Source of the DNA: Prevotella sp.
Lineage (GTDB): Bacteria > Bacteroidota > Bacteroidia > Bacteroidales > Bacteroidaceae
Assembly (NCBI GenBank): GCA_017548275.1
Contig: JAFZAH010000023.1
Coordinates: 124,001-188,000, forward strand
Reading direction: 5' to 3'
Length of the DNA stretch: 64,000 nt
This document shows, piece by piece, positions 1 through 7,301 of the stretch; positions within the stretch are counted from its first letter, which is position 1; each line of letters begins with the position of its first letter. The position numbers were made by a program, and so were the translations under genes. A model generated the notes under the pieces. It did no database searches and was not told where the DNA came from. It saw only the letters and a list, made by a program, of their open reading frames with translations.

Positions 1-228
1 GAGCATGGCCATACGATTGTCGCCGCTCGTCACGTTCACACCGGCAGCCTGACCGCTCAGCGCTGAGAGCGAGTTGGTAACCAGACCTTTGTTCATACGG
101 CTTTCCGTCACCTTATCGACCGAACCGGTCTGTATGAGACTTGTCGCAGTGCTGTCGGTGGTGGTATATTGCCCCATGGCTGTCGCCATGGCAAATGAAA
201 GGACGGTTGTCAGGATGATTTTTTTCAT
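1..228 (-). CDS. TonB-dependent receptor, N-terminal fragment (runs off window start)
   Basis: The reverse strand encodes 76 residues from an ATG at 228 and stays open to the window edge. The first ~18 residues are a signal peptide (MKKIILTTVLSF...). The region around residues 48-76 (NKGLVTNSLSALSGQAAGVN) reads like the start of a TonB-receptor plug domain, as in SusC/RagA family outer-membrane transporters. There is no carboxypeptidase-like regulatory domain between signal and plug, unlike the complete SusC at 53187. The substrate cannot be told. The plug assignment is by resemblance only; the barrel lies outside the window. Confidence 0.6.
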   Translation of the reverse strand, partial: MKKIILTTVLSFAMATAMGQYTTTDSTATSLIQTGSVDKVTESRMNKGLVTNSLSALSGQAAGVNVTSGDNRMAML

Positions 229-335
229 CAAAAATTATCGTTATGAGATTCAGACCACAAAAATACAAATTATCTTGAACAATTATGCAATTTCAATCCG
301 ATAATTTGTCATCAGTAAAATAATCGGTTGTTTTT

Positions 336-367
336 TTTGCTAATTAAGTAAAAGAGTGCTATTTTTG
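336..367 (+). promoter_or_regulatory. Bacteroidota-type promoter for the 391 lipoprotein gene
   Basis: TTTG at 336-339, a 20-nt spacer and TATTTTTG at 360-367 match the Bacteroidota sigma-ABfr consensus (TTTG / TAnnTTTG). The start codon follows 24 nt after the -7 box. Confidence 0.6.
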
Positions 368-390
368 CACGATTAACTGATAAAAATGAG

Positions 391-912
391 ATGAAAGATT
401 CTATGAAACATCGATTATGGGTGATACTTTCCATGTTCACCATGTTGTTGACATTATCATCTTCGTCATGTGACAAAGACGATGACGAGGATGACGATGC
501 CGCGTCGGAACTCAGTATCTTGGGCGTGTGGCAGGAACAATTGAAGGATGATAAGACATTCTCGGACGGGATTATTGTCGTGGAGCAAAACAGATGGGTA
601 GTTTACGGCAAACTCAGAACAGATGTCATTGACCAGATGATGGCCTCTGTAGGCAAAGATGCCCCGGCACTCAGCGCTGATGTGTTTTATAAAATACGGG
701 AGGTGAAAATCAAAAAAATAGAATATTCGTCGAAGGACAGCGGCAAGATAATCGTGGAAAACGACAGAGAAGTGTCAGTGCTCTTCCGCAATCTGACTGC
801 CCGGACAGTAGAGACAAAAGGCGATGACCCCGCAGCGAAATGGGAAGCCCTGAAAAGACTCGACAAGATGCCCGCCGTCAAGGATTTACCCAAAGAGTAT
901 AAAACGGAATGA
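391..912 (+). CDS. Exported lipoprotein, probably surface-exposed
   Basis: This is a 173-residue protein with a lipoprotein signal peptide: charged start, hydrophobic core, and LSSSSC with the lipidated Cys at residue 27. Directly after the Cys comes an acidic run (DKDDDEDDD). Such a run resembles the lipoprotein export signal that sends Bacteroidota lipoproteins to the outer face of the outer membrane, so surface exposure is inferred. The rest (residues 40-173) has alternating beta-like segments and a motif (ILGVWQE) typical of small lipocalin-like domains, but I do not recognise a family. Start at 391 fits the promoter at 336-367; ATG 403 is an alternative. It stands alone and converges with the next gene. 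Confidence 0.75.
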   Translation: MKDSMKHRLWVILSMFTMLLTLSSSSCDKDDDEDDDAASELSILGVWQEQLKDDKTFSDGIIVVEQNRWVVYGKLRTDVIDQMMASVGKDAPALSADVFYKIREVKIKKIEYSSKDSGKIIVENDREVSVLFRNLTARTVETKGDDPAAKWEALKRLDKMPAVKDLPKEYKTE

Positions 913-965
913 ATACTTAGGCCTTCCCCGATTTTCTTAGATTCTCGTAGAATTACCTAAAAATA

Positions 966-995
966 CAGAGGCACCCCCCATGGGCGGTGCCTCTG
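966..995 (-). terminator. Hairpin terminator, probably bidirectional
   Basis: CAGAGGCAC at 966-974 pairs with GTGCCTCTG at 987-995. Read leftward it is followed by a T-rich run, so it suits the FMN-binding gene; it also lies just past the 391-912 lipoprotein gene. Confidence 0.65.
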
Positions 996-1022
996 TTATC
1001 TTCTTACCTATAAAAACTGCTT

Positions 1023-1427
1023 TTATTTGCGGTTTTTGAAATATTTCAGTCCGCGGCGCACATTTTCGATGACGGCTTTCGACGAAAGGGTTGCTCCGGT
1101 CACCACATCTACTTGTGCGGTCTGTGCTTTGGCCACGGTCATGCCGTTCCATTTATCCAAAAGATTCTTTTTCACTTTAGCGAAATAACGCGGTGTCTCA
1201 TCATTGGGCAGCGCTTCAATTTTCTCAATCTTATTGCCTTTGATGTAAATCTTCACAGGGGTGATGTTGTTGTATCCGACCACATCCTTTGCCAGTGTGG
1301 TGGTGTTCACCACAGTCATGCCGCCTTCTTTCGTGATAACGTTATCCTTTCCGGGCATGGCGGCGGTCAGTGTGGCAGTCAGCGCAATGACGCAAAGAGC
1401 CACTGTCAATAAAGTCATTTTTCTCAT
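1023..1427 (-). CDS. Exported FMN-binding domain protein
   Basis: This is a 134-residue protein with an N-terminal signal peptide (MRKMTLLTVALCVIALTATL) and a single FMN_bind domain. The motif DVVTGATLSS near residue 108 matches the flavinylation site of the family, where FMN is attached through a phosphoester to the Thr (established for NqrC/RnfG and related proteins). The protein should therefore act in the periplasm as a small flavin electron carrier. Its redox partner is not visible here; no Nqr/Rnf genes or ApbE transferase are nearby. I start it at ATG 1427 rather than the longer frame at 1490 because the signal peptide begins there and a TATATTTG box (1467-1474, minus strand) sits upstream. 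Confidence 0.8.
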   Translation of the reverse strand: MRKMTLLTVALCVIALTATLTAAMPGKDNVITKEGGMTVVNTTTLAKDVVGYNNITPVKIYIKGNKIEKIEALPNDETPRYFAKVKKNLLDKWNGMTVAKAQTAQVDVVTGATLSSKAVIENVRRGLKYFKNRK

Positions 1428-1538
1428 TTTTGTGCTAAAAATTGGGTTGTATTGTTTTTTTCGTTGCAAATATAGTGCATTTCTCTGCAAAAACTACTAA
1501 TTTTGCCCTGAAAATAATAATCATTAACTTTTTCACCC

Positions 1539-2708
1539 ATGTCTGAAACCGGAAAGTTTGAACCTACCCGTCTGTTGCCTGTAGATACTGTCCTTCATGG
1601 CAAGTATCGTGTGCAGCGCTATCTGTCGTCGGGCGGATACGGCAACACGTATGCCGTGTCATCGGTCGATTTCGGTCAGCGTCTGGCTGTGAAAGAGTTT
1701 TTTATCCGTGGCGTGAATCATCGCGATGCTGACCAACTGACCGTGAAGGTGAGCAACAGCGAGAATGTGTCGATGTTTGAGAAACAGTTGGCGAAGTTCA
1801 AACGCGAGGCGGAGCGTATCAGTTCATTGCACAACGACCACATCGTGCGGGTGCATGACTGTTTCGAGGAAAACGGAACGGCATATTATGTGATGGACTA
1901 TATCGACGGTGAGTCGCTGGATGCCCGCCTGACACGTATGCGACAGCCACTGTCCGACGAGCAGGCGCGGCGGGTGCTCATGCAGTTGCTCGATGCGTTG
2001 CGCACCGTCCATGCCCACGGCATCTGGCATCTCGACTTGAAACCCGCCAATGTGATGATAGACCAGGACAACCGCGTGCGACTCATCGATTTCGGTGCCT
2101 CCAAACAGGCACAGTCGGTCGAAGAGCCGACGTCAACCACACTATGCTATACGCGCGGTTATGCTCCTTCGGAACAGATACGGATGCAGATAGACCGCTT
2201 CGGGCCATGGACCGACCTTTATGCCTTGGGTGCCACCCTCTATCACCTGCTCACCTGTCACCGGCCGCCCGAGGTGGACAGCGATGAATATTCCGAGGCG
2301 GTGTTTCAGTTCCCCGAGAGCGTGGGCGGCACACTGCGCCAAATCGTTTTCTGGCTCATGCAGCCGACCATTGCCCGCAGGCCCAAATCGGCCGATGAAG
2401 TGTTGGCACTGCTTTCAGGAAAGGAGGTGCCGACGGATAGTGCTGATGATTCGGATGATTCTGAGAATTCGGACACTCCAAACGTGCCGGGCGATGACCA
2501 TATCCCGACAGTCAGGGTTGAACCGCTGGAAAACCAGTTTCATAAGCGCGACAAGATGGTGGATCGTCGTCAGCACATTTTGGCCATCATCTGCATCATC
2601 GGTGTGCTTCTGCTGTTGGCGGCATGGCTTTTCTCTGAGCACCTGAAAACCCTCCAGCCCGTCCGCAATGTCGATACCATCGTGATTGAGAAGAAAACAA
2701 ATGCTTAG
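1539..2708 (+). CDS. Membrane-anchored serine/threonine protein kinase
   Basis: This 389-residue protein has an N-terminal Hanks-type kinase domain (about 23-290) and one C-terminal membrane helix (about 347-366). Visible motifs are the glycine loop SGGYGNTY (31-38), the ATP lysine in AVKEFF (K52), the catalytic loop HLDLKPAN (D166, K168, N171) and IDFG (D184). The catalytic Asp is preceded by Leu, so it is a non-RD kinase. An acidic, Ser/Asp-rich linker (about 300-325) joins kinase to membrane. The short extracytoplasmic tail (~25 residues) has no PASTA repeats, so it is unlikely to sense muropeptides directly. Substrates are unknown. A TAATTTTG box at 1498-1505 may be its -7 element. The next gene is a convergent membrane protease. 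Confidence 0.9.
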   Translation: MSETGKFEPTRLLPVDTVLHGKYRVQRYLSSGGYGNTYAVSSVDFGQRLAVKEFFIRGVNHRDADQLTVKVSNSENVSMFEKQLAKFKREAERISSLHNDHIVRVHDCFEENGTAYYVMDYIDGESLDARLTRMRQPLSDEQARRVLMQLLDALRTVHAHGIWHLDLKPANVMIDQDNRVRLIDFGASKQAQSVEEPTSTTLCYTRGYAPSEQIRMQIDRFGPWTDLYALGATLYHLLTCHRPPEVDSDEYSEAVFQFPESVGGTLRQIVFWLMQPTIARRPKSADEVLALLSGKEVPTDSADDSDDSENSDTPNVPGDDHIPTVRVEPLENQFHKRDKMVDRRQHILAIICIIGVLLLLAAWLFSEHLKTLQPVRNVDTIVIEKKTNA

Positions 2709-2741
2709 CAACCATTGCTCATCCTTAAATAATACACGACA

Positions 2742-3626
2742 TTAGAAGAATGCATTGAACACGCTGTCCAAGATGCCGTTCAGCCACTCGGGGAATACCC
2801 AGAAGAACAGGATAATGAAGACGAAACCTATCCAAGCGCAAATCTGAGTGAATTGCTGCGACGGTTTATTGCCTGTAATTATCTCGTATAGCGCAAACAC
2901 GATAGCCCCGCCGTCAAGCGGATAAACGGGCAGGATGTTCAAAAACGCCAGTAAAAGTGATATTACCGCTATCGGCCTGAAAATGTCGTAGCATCCGTCA
3001 GACATGTATGGCAAGGTAATATACAAAATGAGGAATGTGGCGATGTTGAACAGTACTCCCGCTGCGGAGACAAGCATACGTTGCCATGCTGGCTTGTCTT
3101 CGATATAGGGAGAGACTGACGGCCCTGGCTCTATCTCAAAAGTGTCGGCGTCTGATTCTTCCTCCTCATTTGATGTCCGTGATTCGAACACCGTGACACC
3201 ACCTAAGGGCAGTGCCCCCAAACTCCATTTGATGTTTTGCCACGAACTGCCTCTCGTGTCTTGTTTGGGCTTGTAACTGATAAACGGGAGGAAGAACACC
3301 TGCATCTCCTTGATATGGCAACCGAAAGACTTGCCCATTATCACATGGCCCAACTCATGAATGATGATAACCACAGCCAGAAAGAGATAGAATTTCCAAT
3401 CTGAAAAACTTTCACTGCCATGAAACAGCACGAAACAGATACCCGCCCCCAATAACAGATTAACCCAATTGAAGGTTAACCCGTCTTGGGGCTCTTCGTC
3501 ATCTTCAAGGTACGACGGTGGCGGTGTCTGCTCCATTTCTTCGTCAGACACTTGTTCTTCCATTTCTTCTATGGGCTCAGGATTGCCCTCTGATGGATAA
3601 TTGTTGATTTCGTTCTCGTTCATCAT
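2742..3626 (-). CDS. M50 (site-2 protease) family membrane metalloprotease
   Basis: This is a 294-residue polytopic protein. An acidic N-terminal tail (1-50, rich in Glu and Pro) precedes several hydrophobic segments. The zinc motif HELGH is at residues 90-94, inside a membrane helix, and the second family signature NILPVYPLDGG lies at 230-240 with the third zinc ligand Asp 238. Both catalytic elements are intact, so it is likely an active intramembrane protease. A hydrophilic acidic loop (150-180) separates the two halves; no PDZ domain is visible, and the protein is shorter than RseP. Substrates are unknown; regulated proteolysis of a membrane regulator is the family norm. TATCTTTG on the minus strand (3656-3663) is a plausible -7 box. 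ATG 3623 is an alternative start. Confidence 0.85.
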   Translation of the reverse strand: MMNENEINNYPSEGNPEPIEEMEEQVSDEEMEQTPPPSYLEDDEEPQDGLTFNWVNLLLGAGICFVLFHGSESFSDWKFYLFLAVVIIIHELGHVIMGKSFGCHIKEMQVFFLPFISYKPKQDTRGSSWQNIKWSLGALPLGGVTVFESRTSNEEEESDADTFEIEPGPSVSPYIEDKPAWQRMLVSAAGVLFNIATFLILYITLPYMSDGCYDIFRPIAVISLLLAFLNILPVYPLDGGAIVFALYEIITGNKPSQQFTQICAWIGFVFIILFFWVFPEWLNGILDSVFNAFF

Positions 3627-3756
3627 AAATTAAAATAGTTTTATGTTTTTCACCACAAAGATAATATTAAAATCTGAGAAACTCGCTCATCTTTATTGAT
3701 AAGAATTGAAGAAATGAAGGTGTGGAGACTATCGTTATGTTAGAATAACTAAGGAA

Positions 3757-3812
3757 GCCCACCCTGGGAGGGTTAGGGTGGGTCTCTACTTGGGGAGGGT
3801 CAGGGTGGATTG
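3757..3812. repeat. Dispersed GGGAGGGTyrGGGTGG palindrome element, two copies
   Basis: Two adjacent copies of a short element (CCCTGGGAGGGTTAGGGTGG, then GGGGAGGGTCAGGGTGG) lie downstream of the YiiX-like gene. The same element recurs at 5613, 30864, 42116, 42898, 47976 (inverted) and 49289. Confidence 0.75.
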
Positions 3813-3815
3813 CTG

Positions 3816-4358
3816 TTATAACAAATCTGAGGGTGCCACCACCTTTTGGTCAGGTTTGATGCCTCTATTTTTCATCGCCCCCTGAATCTTTTTGTCACTG
3901 ATGTTGTAGTCTTTCACCGGGCGAGGCTGACAGAGTTCGATGCCCAACTGTTTTTTGTAGATGTCATAAATCAGTTCCGAGCAGTACCATTTGTCGTTGT
4001 CGAAGCGGAAAGCCAGGTCGTATGGCTTGCCCAAGTACTGTTTGTAATCAATCTTGAGTGTCCGGTCTATCACGCGCCTGCTCTTGATGCTGCCGCCGTC
4101 ACCTTGGGCTATCCATAGCTGCAGGGGTGTCAGTCTCACTGTTTTCGACGCTTCCAGCACATACATCTCTTTATCTTTCTCGATAATGATGCCGCAGTGG
4201 GTCCATTTCGACCCTGTCGCCTTCTTAATCAGAGATGACTGCTTGCTCTTGGATATTTGAAACACAATGTCGCCTTCTTTGTATTCGGCATGGCCCAGAC
4301 AGGCGAATCCGCTGACTGCGATTAGAATAATCGTTAATATGAATAGTATTTTTTTCAT
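3816..4358 (-). CDS. YiiX-like permuted NlpC/P60 papain-fold amidase
   Basis: This 180-residue protein has a signal peptide (MKKILFILTIILIAVSGFA). The segment KEGDIVFQ followed by SKWTHCGI (His 54) and, further on, DKWYCSELIYD (Cys 126) matches the circularly permuted papain-like YiiX/DUF830 layout, where the catalytic His precedes the catalytic Cys. The family hydrolyses amide bonds in cell-wall peptides or lipid-linked substrates; here the location is the periplasm or outer membrane. Cys 20 lies at the signal-peptide end (GFACLG), so lipidation is possible but not clear. It lies in a leftward run of five genes; the upstream gene ends 65 nt away. Confidence 0.8.
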   Translation of the reverse strand: MKKILFILTIILIAVSGFACLGHAEYKEGDIVFQISKSKQSSLIKKATGSKWTHCGIIIEKDKEMYVLEASKTVRLTPLQLWIAQGDGGSIKSRRVIDRTLKIDYKQYLGKPYDLAFRFDNDKWYCSELIYDIYKKQLGIELCQPRPVKDYNISDKKIQGAMKNRGIKPDQKVVAPSDLL

Positions 4359-4423
4359 TTTTTTGTTTGTCCGGTAACGGTTTGTGTATTTTAACTTAAA
4401 AAATTAGTAGTAAAAAGTCTCTT

Positions 4424-4738
4424 TTACTTTGTTTTTTTCCATACTTTTTCTTTCGAATCATAAACAAAATAATCATCAAACCCTATGCAATAATAAACCT
4501 GGTAATTGGCACTATCTATTTTCATGTAATGTGGTCCTTCTTGCATATTCTCTATATAGTTTAATTCATTTAAGTCTTCTGGAAGCATATTCGTCTTTAT
4601 TCTATACATTTCTATTTTGTTAATGACTTCTTCTCCTTTCTTTATATAATCGTTTTCTTCCCATTTTGTCTTGAGTATTATAGTAACAATTAAAACGATA
4701 AAAAACAATAATAACAAAACGAACAATATCCTTTTCAT
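4424..4738 (-). CDS. Small membrane-anchored protein, AT-rich, unknown
   Basis: This is a 104-residue protein with one N-terminal hydrophobic helix (about 4-22) and a soluble remainder. The stretch after the helix (KKGEEVINKIEMYRIKTN, then LPEDLNEL) resembles the post-helix region of type IV pilin-like or T2SS-G-like proteins, but the prepilin peptidase motif is absent. I would not name a family. Base composition is clearly more AT-rich than the neighbouring genes (runs of ATA, AAT and TTT codons), which hints at recent acquisition or relaxed constraint. It lies in the same direction as the flanking YiiX-like and archaemetzincin-like genes. Confidence 0.65.
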   Translation of the reverse strand: MKRILFVLLLLFFIVLIVTIILKTKWEENDYIKKGEEVINKIEMYRIKTNMLPEDLNELNYIENMQEGPHYMKIDSANYQVYYCIGFDDYFVYDSKEKVWKKTK

Positions 4739-4813
4739 ATTACATTATGGATTATCTTTTGTATAAACAGGTCTTGTGGACATATTAGTTCTTGATGTTT
4801 TGTCGCTTCCCGT

Positions 4814-5485
4814 TCAGAGTTTTATTTTCGCCTTGCAATCTGCACACAGACGTTTTTCCGACGACCTCATGGCTCCTTCCCGGATGAGACAGGTCGGGTC
4901 GTTTTTCGCGCAGTGGTGGAGTTTGCAGAACGAGTGGAAGAACTCGTGCATCATCACCTTCCAGAATTGTGATTTGTCTTTCACTCGGAAATCGGATGCC
5001 ACACACGTTTTTTTCGACATGATGGACAACCCCTGCACGCCCCAGTCGGGGATGTCGCCCTTTGTTGCGGAGATGTCATCATGCAGGATGATGATGGTGG
5101 CATTGTGATCGTTGTCGGGGAAGTGATTGATAATCTTCTCCGCACGGTAGCGGCTCTTATTGTCGTTCTTGAGTGTCTCGGGTAGTTTCACGTTGGGCAG
5201 GACCTCAACGTCGAGTTCGTAGCCTAAGTTCTCCTTGAGGGCTTTCTTGATGCTCGGTATCAGCGCCTCTGCTTGTTTCTCTGTGAAAGTGTTGCAGGGT
5301 TGCAACTGCACGACGGGCGGACAGGTGCAGCGCATCGCTACGCCTTCTTCCTTTGCGGTTTGCTCTTCAGTGTCCACGGTTGGTGTTTCATTGCCGGACT
5401 CTTGTTTGTTACAACTGGTCATAAAGGTCATGATGGCCAGAAAACAACACGCGATAATTGCTTGAATGGATTTTTTGTTATTCAT
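4814..5485 (-). CDS. Archaemetzincin-like zinc metalloprotease lipoprotein
   Basis: This is a 223-residue protein from ATG 5485. The signal peptide ends in FMTSC, so Cys 25 is probably lipidated. Residues 180-190 read HEFFHSFCKLH, a metzincin-type HExxHxxxxxH zinc site, followed by Cys 192, Cys 199 and a C-terminal CADC pair (214-217). This Cys pattern is that of archaemetzincins, which bind a second structural zinc. Two departures are visible: the usual Gly of HExxHxxGxxH is Cys 187, and the first Cys is displaced by one residue. A further Cys cluster (RCTCPP) is present near the N-terminus. Most archaemetzincins are cytosolic, so an exported, lipidated form is unusual. Minus-strand TAAATTTG lies at 5516-5523. 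Confidence 0.75.
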   Translation of the reverse strand: MNNKKSIQAIIACCFLAIMTFMTSCNKQESGNETPTVDTEEQTAKEEGVAMRCTCPPVVQLQPCNTFTEKQAEALIPSIKKALKENLGYELDVEVLPNVKLPETLKNDNKSRYRAEKIINHFPDNDHNATIIILHDDISATKGDIPDWGVQGLSIMSKKTCVASDFRVKDKSQFWKVMMHEFFHSFCKLHHCAKNDPTCLIREGAMRSSEKRLCADCKAKIKL

Positions 5486-5596
5486 GTTTGTTGTTATGTT
5501 TGATGTTTTGTGTTGCAAATTTAATAACAACAGTATAGGCATTCCAAATATATTGATTGGTTTTGTATGAACTGTGGGGATTTCTGTACGAAATCA

Positions 5597-5646
5597 TGAA
5601 GAGTCCCCATGAGCCCCCTCCGAAGAGGGGGTAGGGTGGGGGGGCT
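5597..5646. repeat. Dispersed palindrome element copy
   Basis: CCCCCTCCGAAGAGGGGG followed by TAGGGTGGGG, a copy of the element described at 3757. It ends at the stop codon of the 5646-6089 gene. Confidence 0.7.
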
Positions 5647-6089
5647 TATGCCCGTTCGGGCTCGTCTCCTGCGGAGACCTTCTTCACGTACATGTATTTG
5701 GGGTAGTGCCCCAGGACGAACAGGGTGACCGGGCACAGCCAGATGTCGCGGTCGAAGCCCTCGAGGTTGCGCACCTCGTAAGTGGAGCCGCCGGTCAGCG
5801 AGTGCTCCTTCTGCACCAGTTCGGCATAGCCGTCGAGTTCGAGCCTCTTCTTCGAGGGGCGCACCAGCACCTCGGTCGTCATGTCATCGTCCGACAGGAA
5901 GGCGCACATCTTGTCTGCGCCAGCCACCATCAGCAGATTGTGATGGTCGAACGGCCAGTTGGGGAAATCCACGTACCAGAGACCGTCCTCCTCGTGGTTG
6001 AATTTGATTCTGTACTCGTCTCTCTTGCCGAAGACGCTTCTCGACATGGTTTTTGCACCATGCACCAGATCACGGATTGTGTACTGCAT
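5646..6089 (-). CDS. Hypothetical cytoplasmic protein
   Basis: This is a 147-residue soluble protein with no signal peptide or membrane helix. I recognise no family. It is rich in aromatic and charged residues: DGLWYVDFPNWPFDHHNLLM near 36-55, then DDDMTTEVLVRP, then DRDIWLCPVTLFVLG near 113-127. The pattern suggests an alpha/beta fold with no obvious catalytic motif. The C-terminal residues (AGDEPERA) abut a dispersed repeat. Upstream, TATTTTTG on the minus strand (6155-6162) would be the -7 box, and an inverted repeat (6124-6142) lies in its leader. The start at 6089 is the only good ATG. Confidence 0.6.
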   Translation of the reverse strand: MQYTIRDLVHGAKTMSRSVFGKRDEYRIKFNHEEDGLWYVDFPNWPFDHHNLLMVAGADKMCAFLSDDDMTTEVLVRPSKKRLELDGYAELVQKEHSLTGGSTYEVRNLEGFDRDIWLCPVTLFVLGHYPKYMYVKKVSAGDEPERA

Positions 6090-6123
6090 TGTAATCAGGT
6101 TAGTTAAACAAAAATGACATCTA

Positions 6124-6142
6124 TTGCGTGGTATTTACGCAA
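6124..6142 (-). promoter_or_regulatory. Inverted repeat TTGCGT-N7-ACGCAA, possible operator
   Basis: A perfect 6-bp dyad with a 7-nt centre lies in the leader of the 5646-6089 gene, downstream of its likely -7 box (6155-6162). GTATTTGCGTA at 6181 is a half-site-like sequence. Operator function is inference. Confidence 0.3.
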
Positions 6143-6321
6143 CAAATATCATGCCAAAAATACGGCTGTCATTTTGCCGTGTATTTGCGTAGTCGAAAAT
6201 ATTTTTCAAAAAAGTGCATTTTTTTCAAAAAAACAGGAAAAAAACGTGTTGAATTAACAAAAAATCCTATATTTGCATCATCATAAACGACAATTATCCT
6301 CATAATAAAACTTTTCAACCC

Positions 6322-7182
6322 ATGACGATTATTCCGATAATGAGAAAAACGCTGACAGCAGCACTGTTTTTGGTTGCATTTTCAATCAATTGTTTCGCCG
6401 ACAATCGCGACACGTATAAAACCATCTCCTACGAAGTGGAGCAACCTGGTGCCACTTCCGAAGTGTCGGTCGATTTTCCCGTAGATGTGCGCGAACCGGT
6501 GCGCACCGCCGTCATCGATTATATCTTCGAGACGTTGAGGGCGTTTAAGGGCGATGCGCTGCCCAACACCCCGGCACCGAAAAACTGCACCGAAGCGGTT
6601 GTCAAACCCATTCTCAGCCAGTTTACCGAGACACTCGCTTCATGGTATGGTGGCGAACAGCAGGAATATGCCGCATCGCTGGCCGAAGAGGGCGAGACCT
6701 ACGATGTGCTATGGTACATCAACATAGCCGTCAACAAAGCAGCGGAAACACCGCAGTATGTCAGTTACACCAGTTACCTCGGTGACTTTCAGGGTGGTGC
6801 GCATGGTCAAAGTTATTCCGACGCCATCACCATTCGCAAGTCCGATGGTAAACGCATCAAAGACATCTTCCGCGATGGCGTTGAAGCGCAAATCCAACCG
6901 CTGCTATGGAAATATCTGCTCATCGACTATGAGTCTGAAGAGGATAAACAAGAGTACCGTAATGGGATTATGGACTACCTTGACTTTCAAAATACCGACA
7001 TCGTCCCTTTACCTGAAGTCTCTTACCTCGCCCCAGACGGTGTACACCTCACATACCAATATTATGAAATATGTCCCTGGGCGATGGGGGCTCCCGATCC
7101 CGTCATCCCTTACAGTGAAGCCCTGCCCTATCTGACCAAAGAGGCCGCCCAACTGGTGAAATCTGTCAAGACAAGGAGATAA
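6322..7182 (+). CDS. RsiV/DUF3298-family exported protein
   Basis: This 286-residue protein has a signal peptide that really begins at MRKTLTAALF (ATG 6340); the frame can also start at 6322. After the signal comes a beta-rich N-terminal part (about 30-130, the DUF4163 position) and a C-terminal part containing LGDFQGGAHGQSY, the GGAH signature of the DUF3298/RsiV family. Members include anti-sigma-V RsiV and the extracellular part of the deacetylase PdaC, which bind peptidoglycan-related ligands. No sigma factor or deacetylase domain accompanies it here, so it may be a free periplasmic ligand-binding protein. TATATTTG at 6268-6275 is a good -7 box. It converges with an AraC gene across a heptamer array. 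Confidence 0.75.
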   Translation: MTIIPIMRKTLTAALFLVAFSINCFADNRDTYKTISYEVEQPGATSEVSVDFPVDVREPVRTAVIDYIFETLRAFKGDALPNTPAPKNCTEAVVKPILSQFTETLASWYGGEQQEYAASLAEEGETYDVLWYINIAVNKAAETPQYVSYTSYLGDFQGGAHGQSYSDAITIRKSDGKRIKDIFRDGVEAQIQPLLWKYLLIDYESEEDKQEYRNGIMDYLDFQNTDIVPLPEVSYLAPDGVHLTYQYYEICPWAMGAPDPVIPYSEALPYLTKEAAQLVKSVKTRR

Positions 7183-7229
7183 ATAGGATAAAGGGATTTG
7201 AGGTTAGATATCTTAAGGTTATAAGGCCT

Positions 7230-7301
7230 CCACGTTCAACGTTCCACGTTCCACGTTCCACGTTCAACATTCAACATTCCACGTTCCACGTTCAACGTTC
7301 A
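7230..7301. repeat. Heptamer tandem array (GTTCAAC / GTTCCAC / ATTCAAC), ~10 units
   Basis: About ten head-to-tail 7-nt units fill the gap between two convergent genes. The array runs into the 3' end of the AraC gene: its last two codons (Glu, Arg) and TGA stop are read from the repeat. The same heptamer family is at 12152, 33311 (opposite orientation), 39521 and inside the gene at 62683. Confidence 0.9.

Noticed and set aside
7230-7301. CRISPR-like direct repeats
   Set aside because: Units are 7 nt with no spacers; no cas genes are near. The same holds for the arrays at 33311 and 62952.
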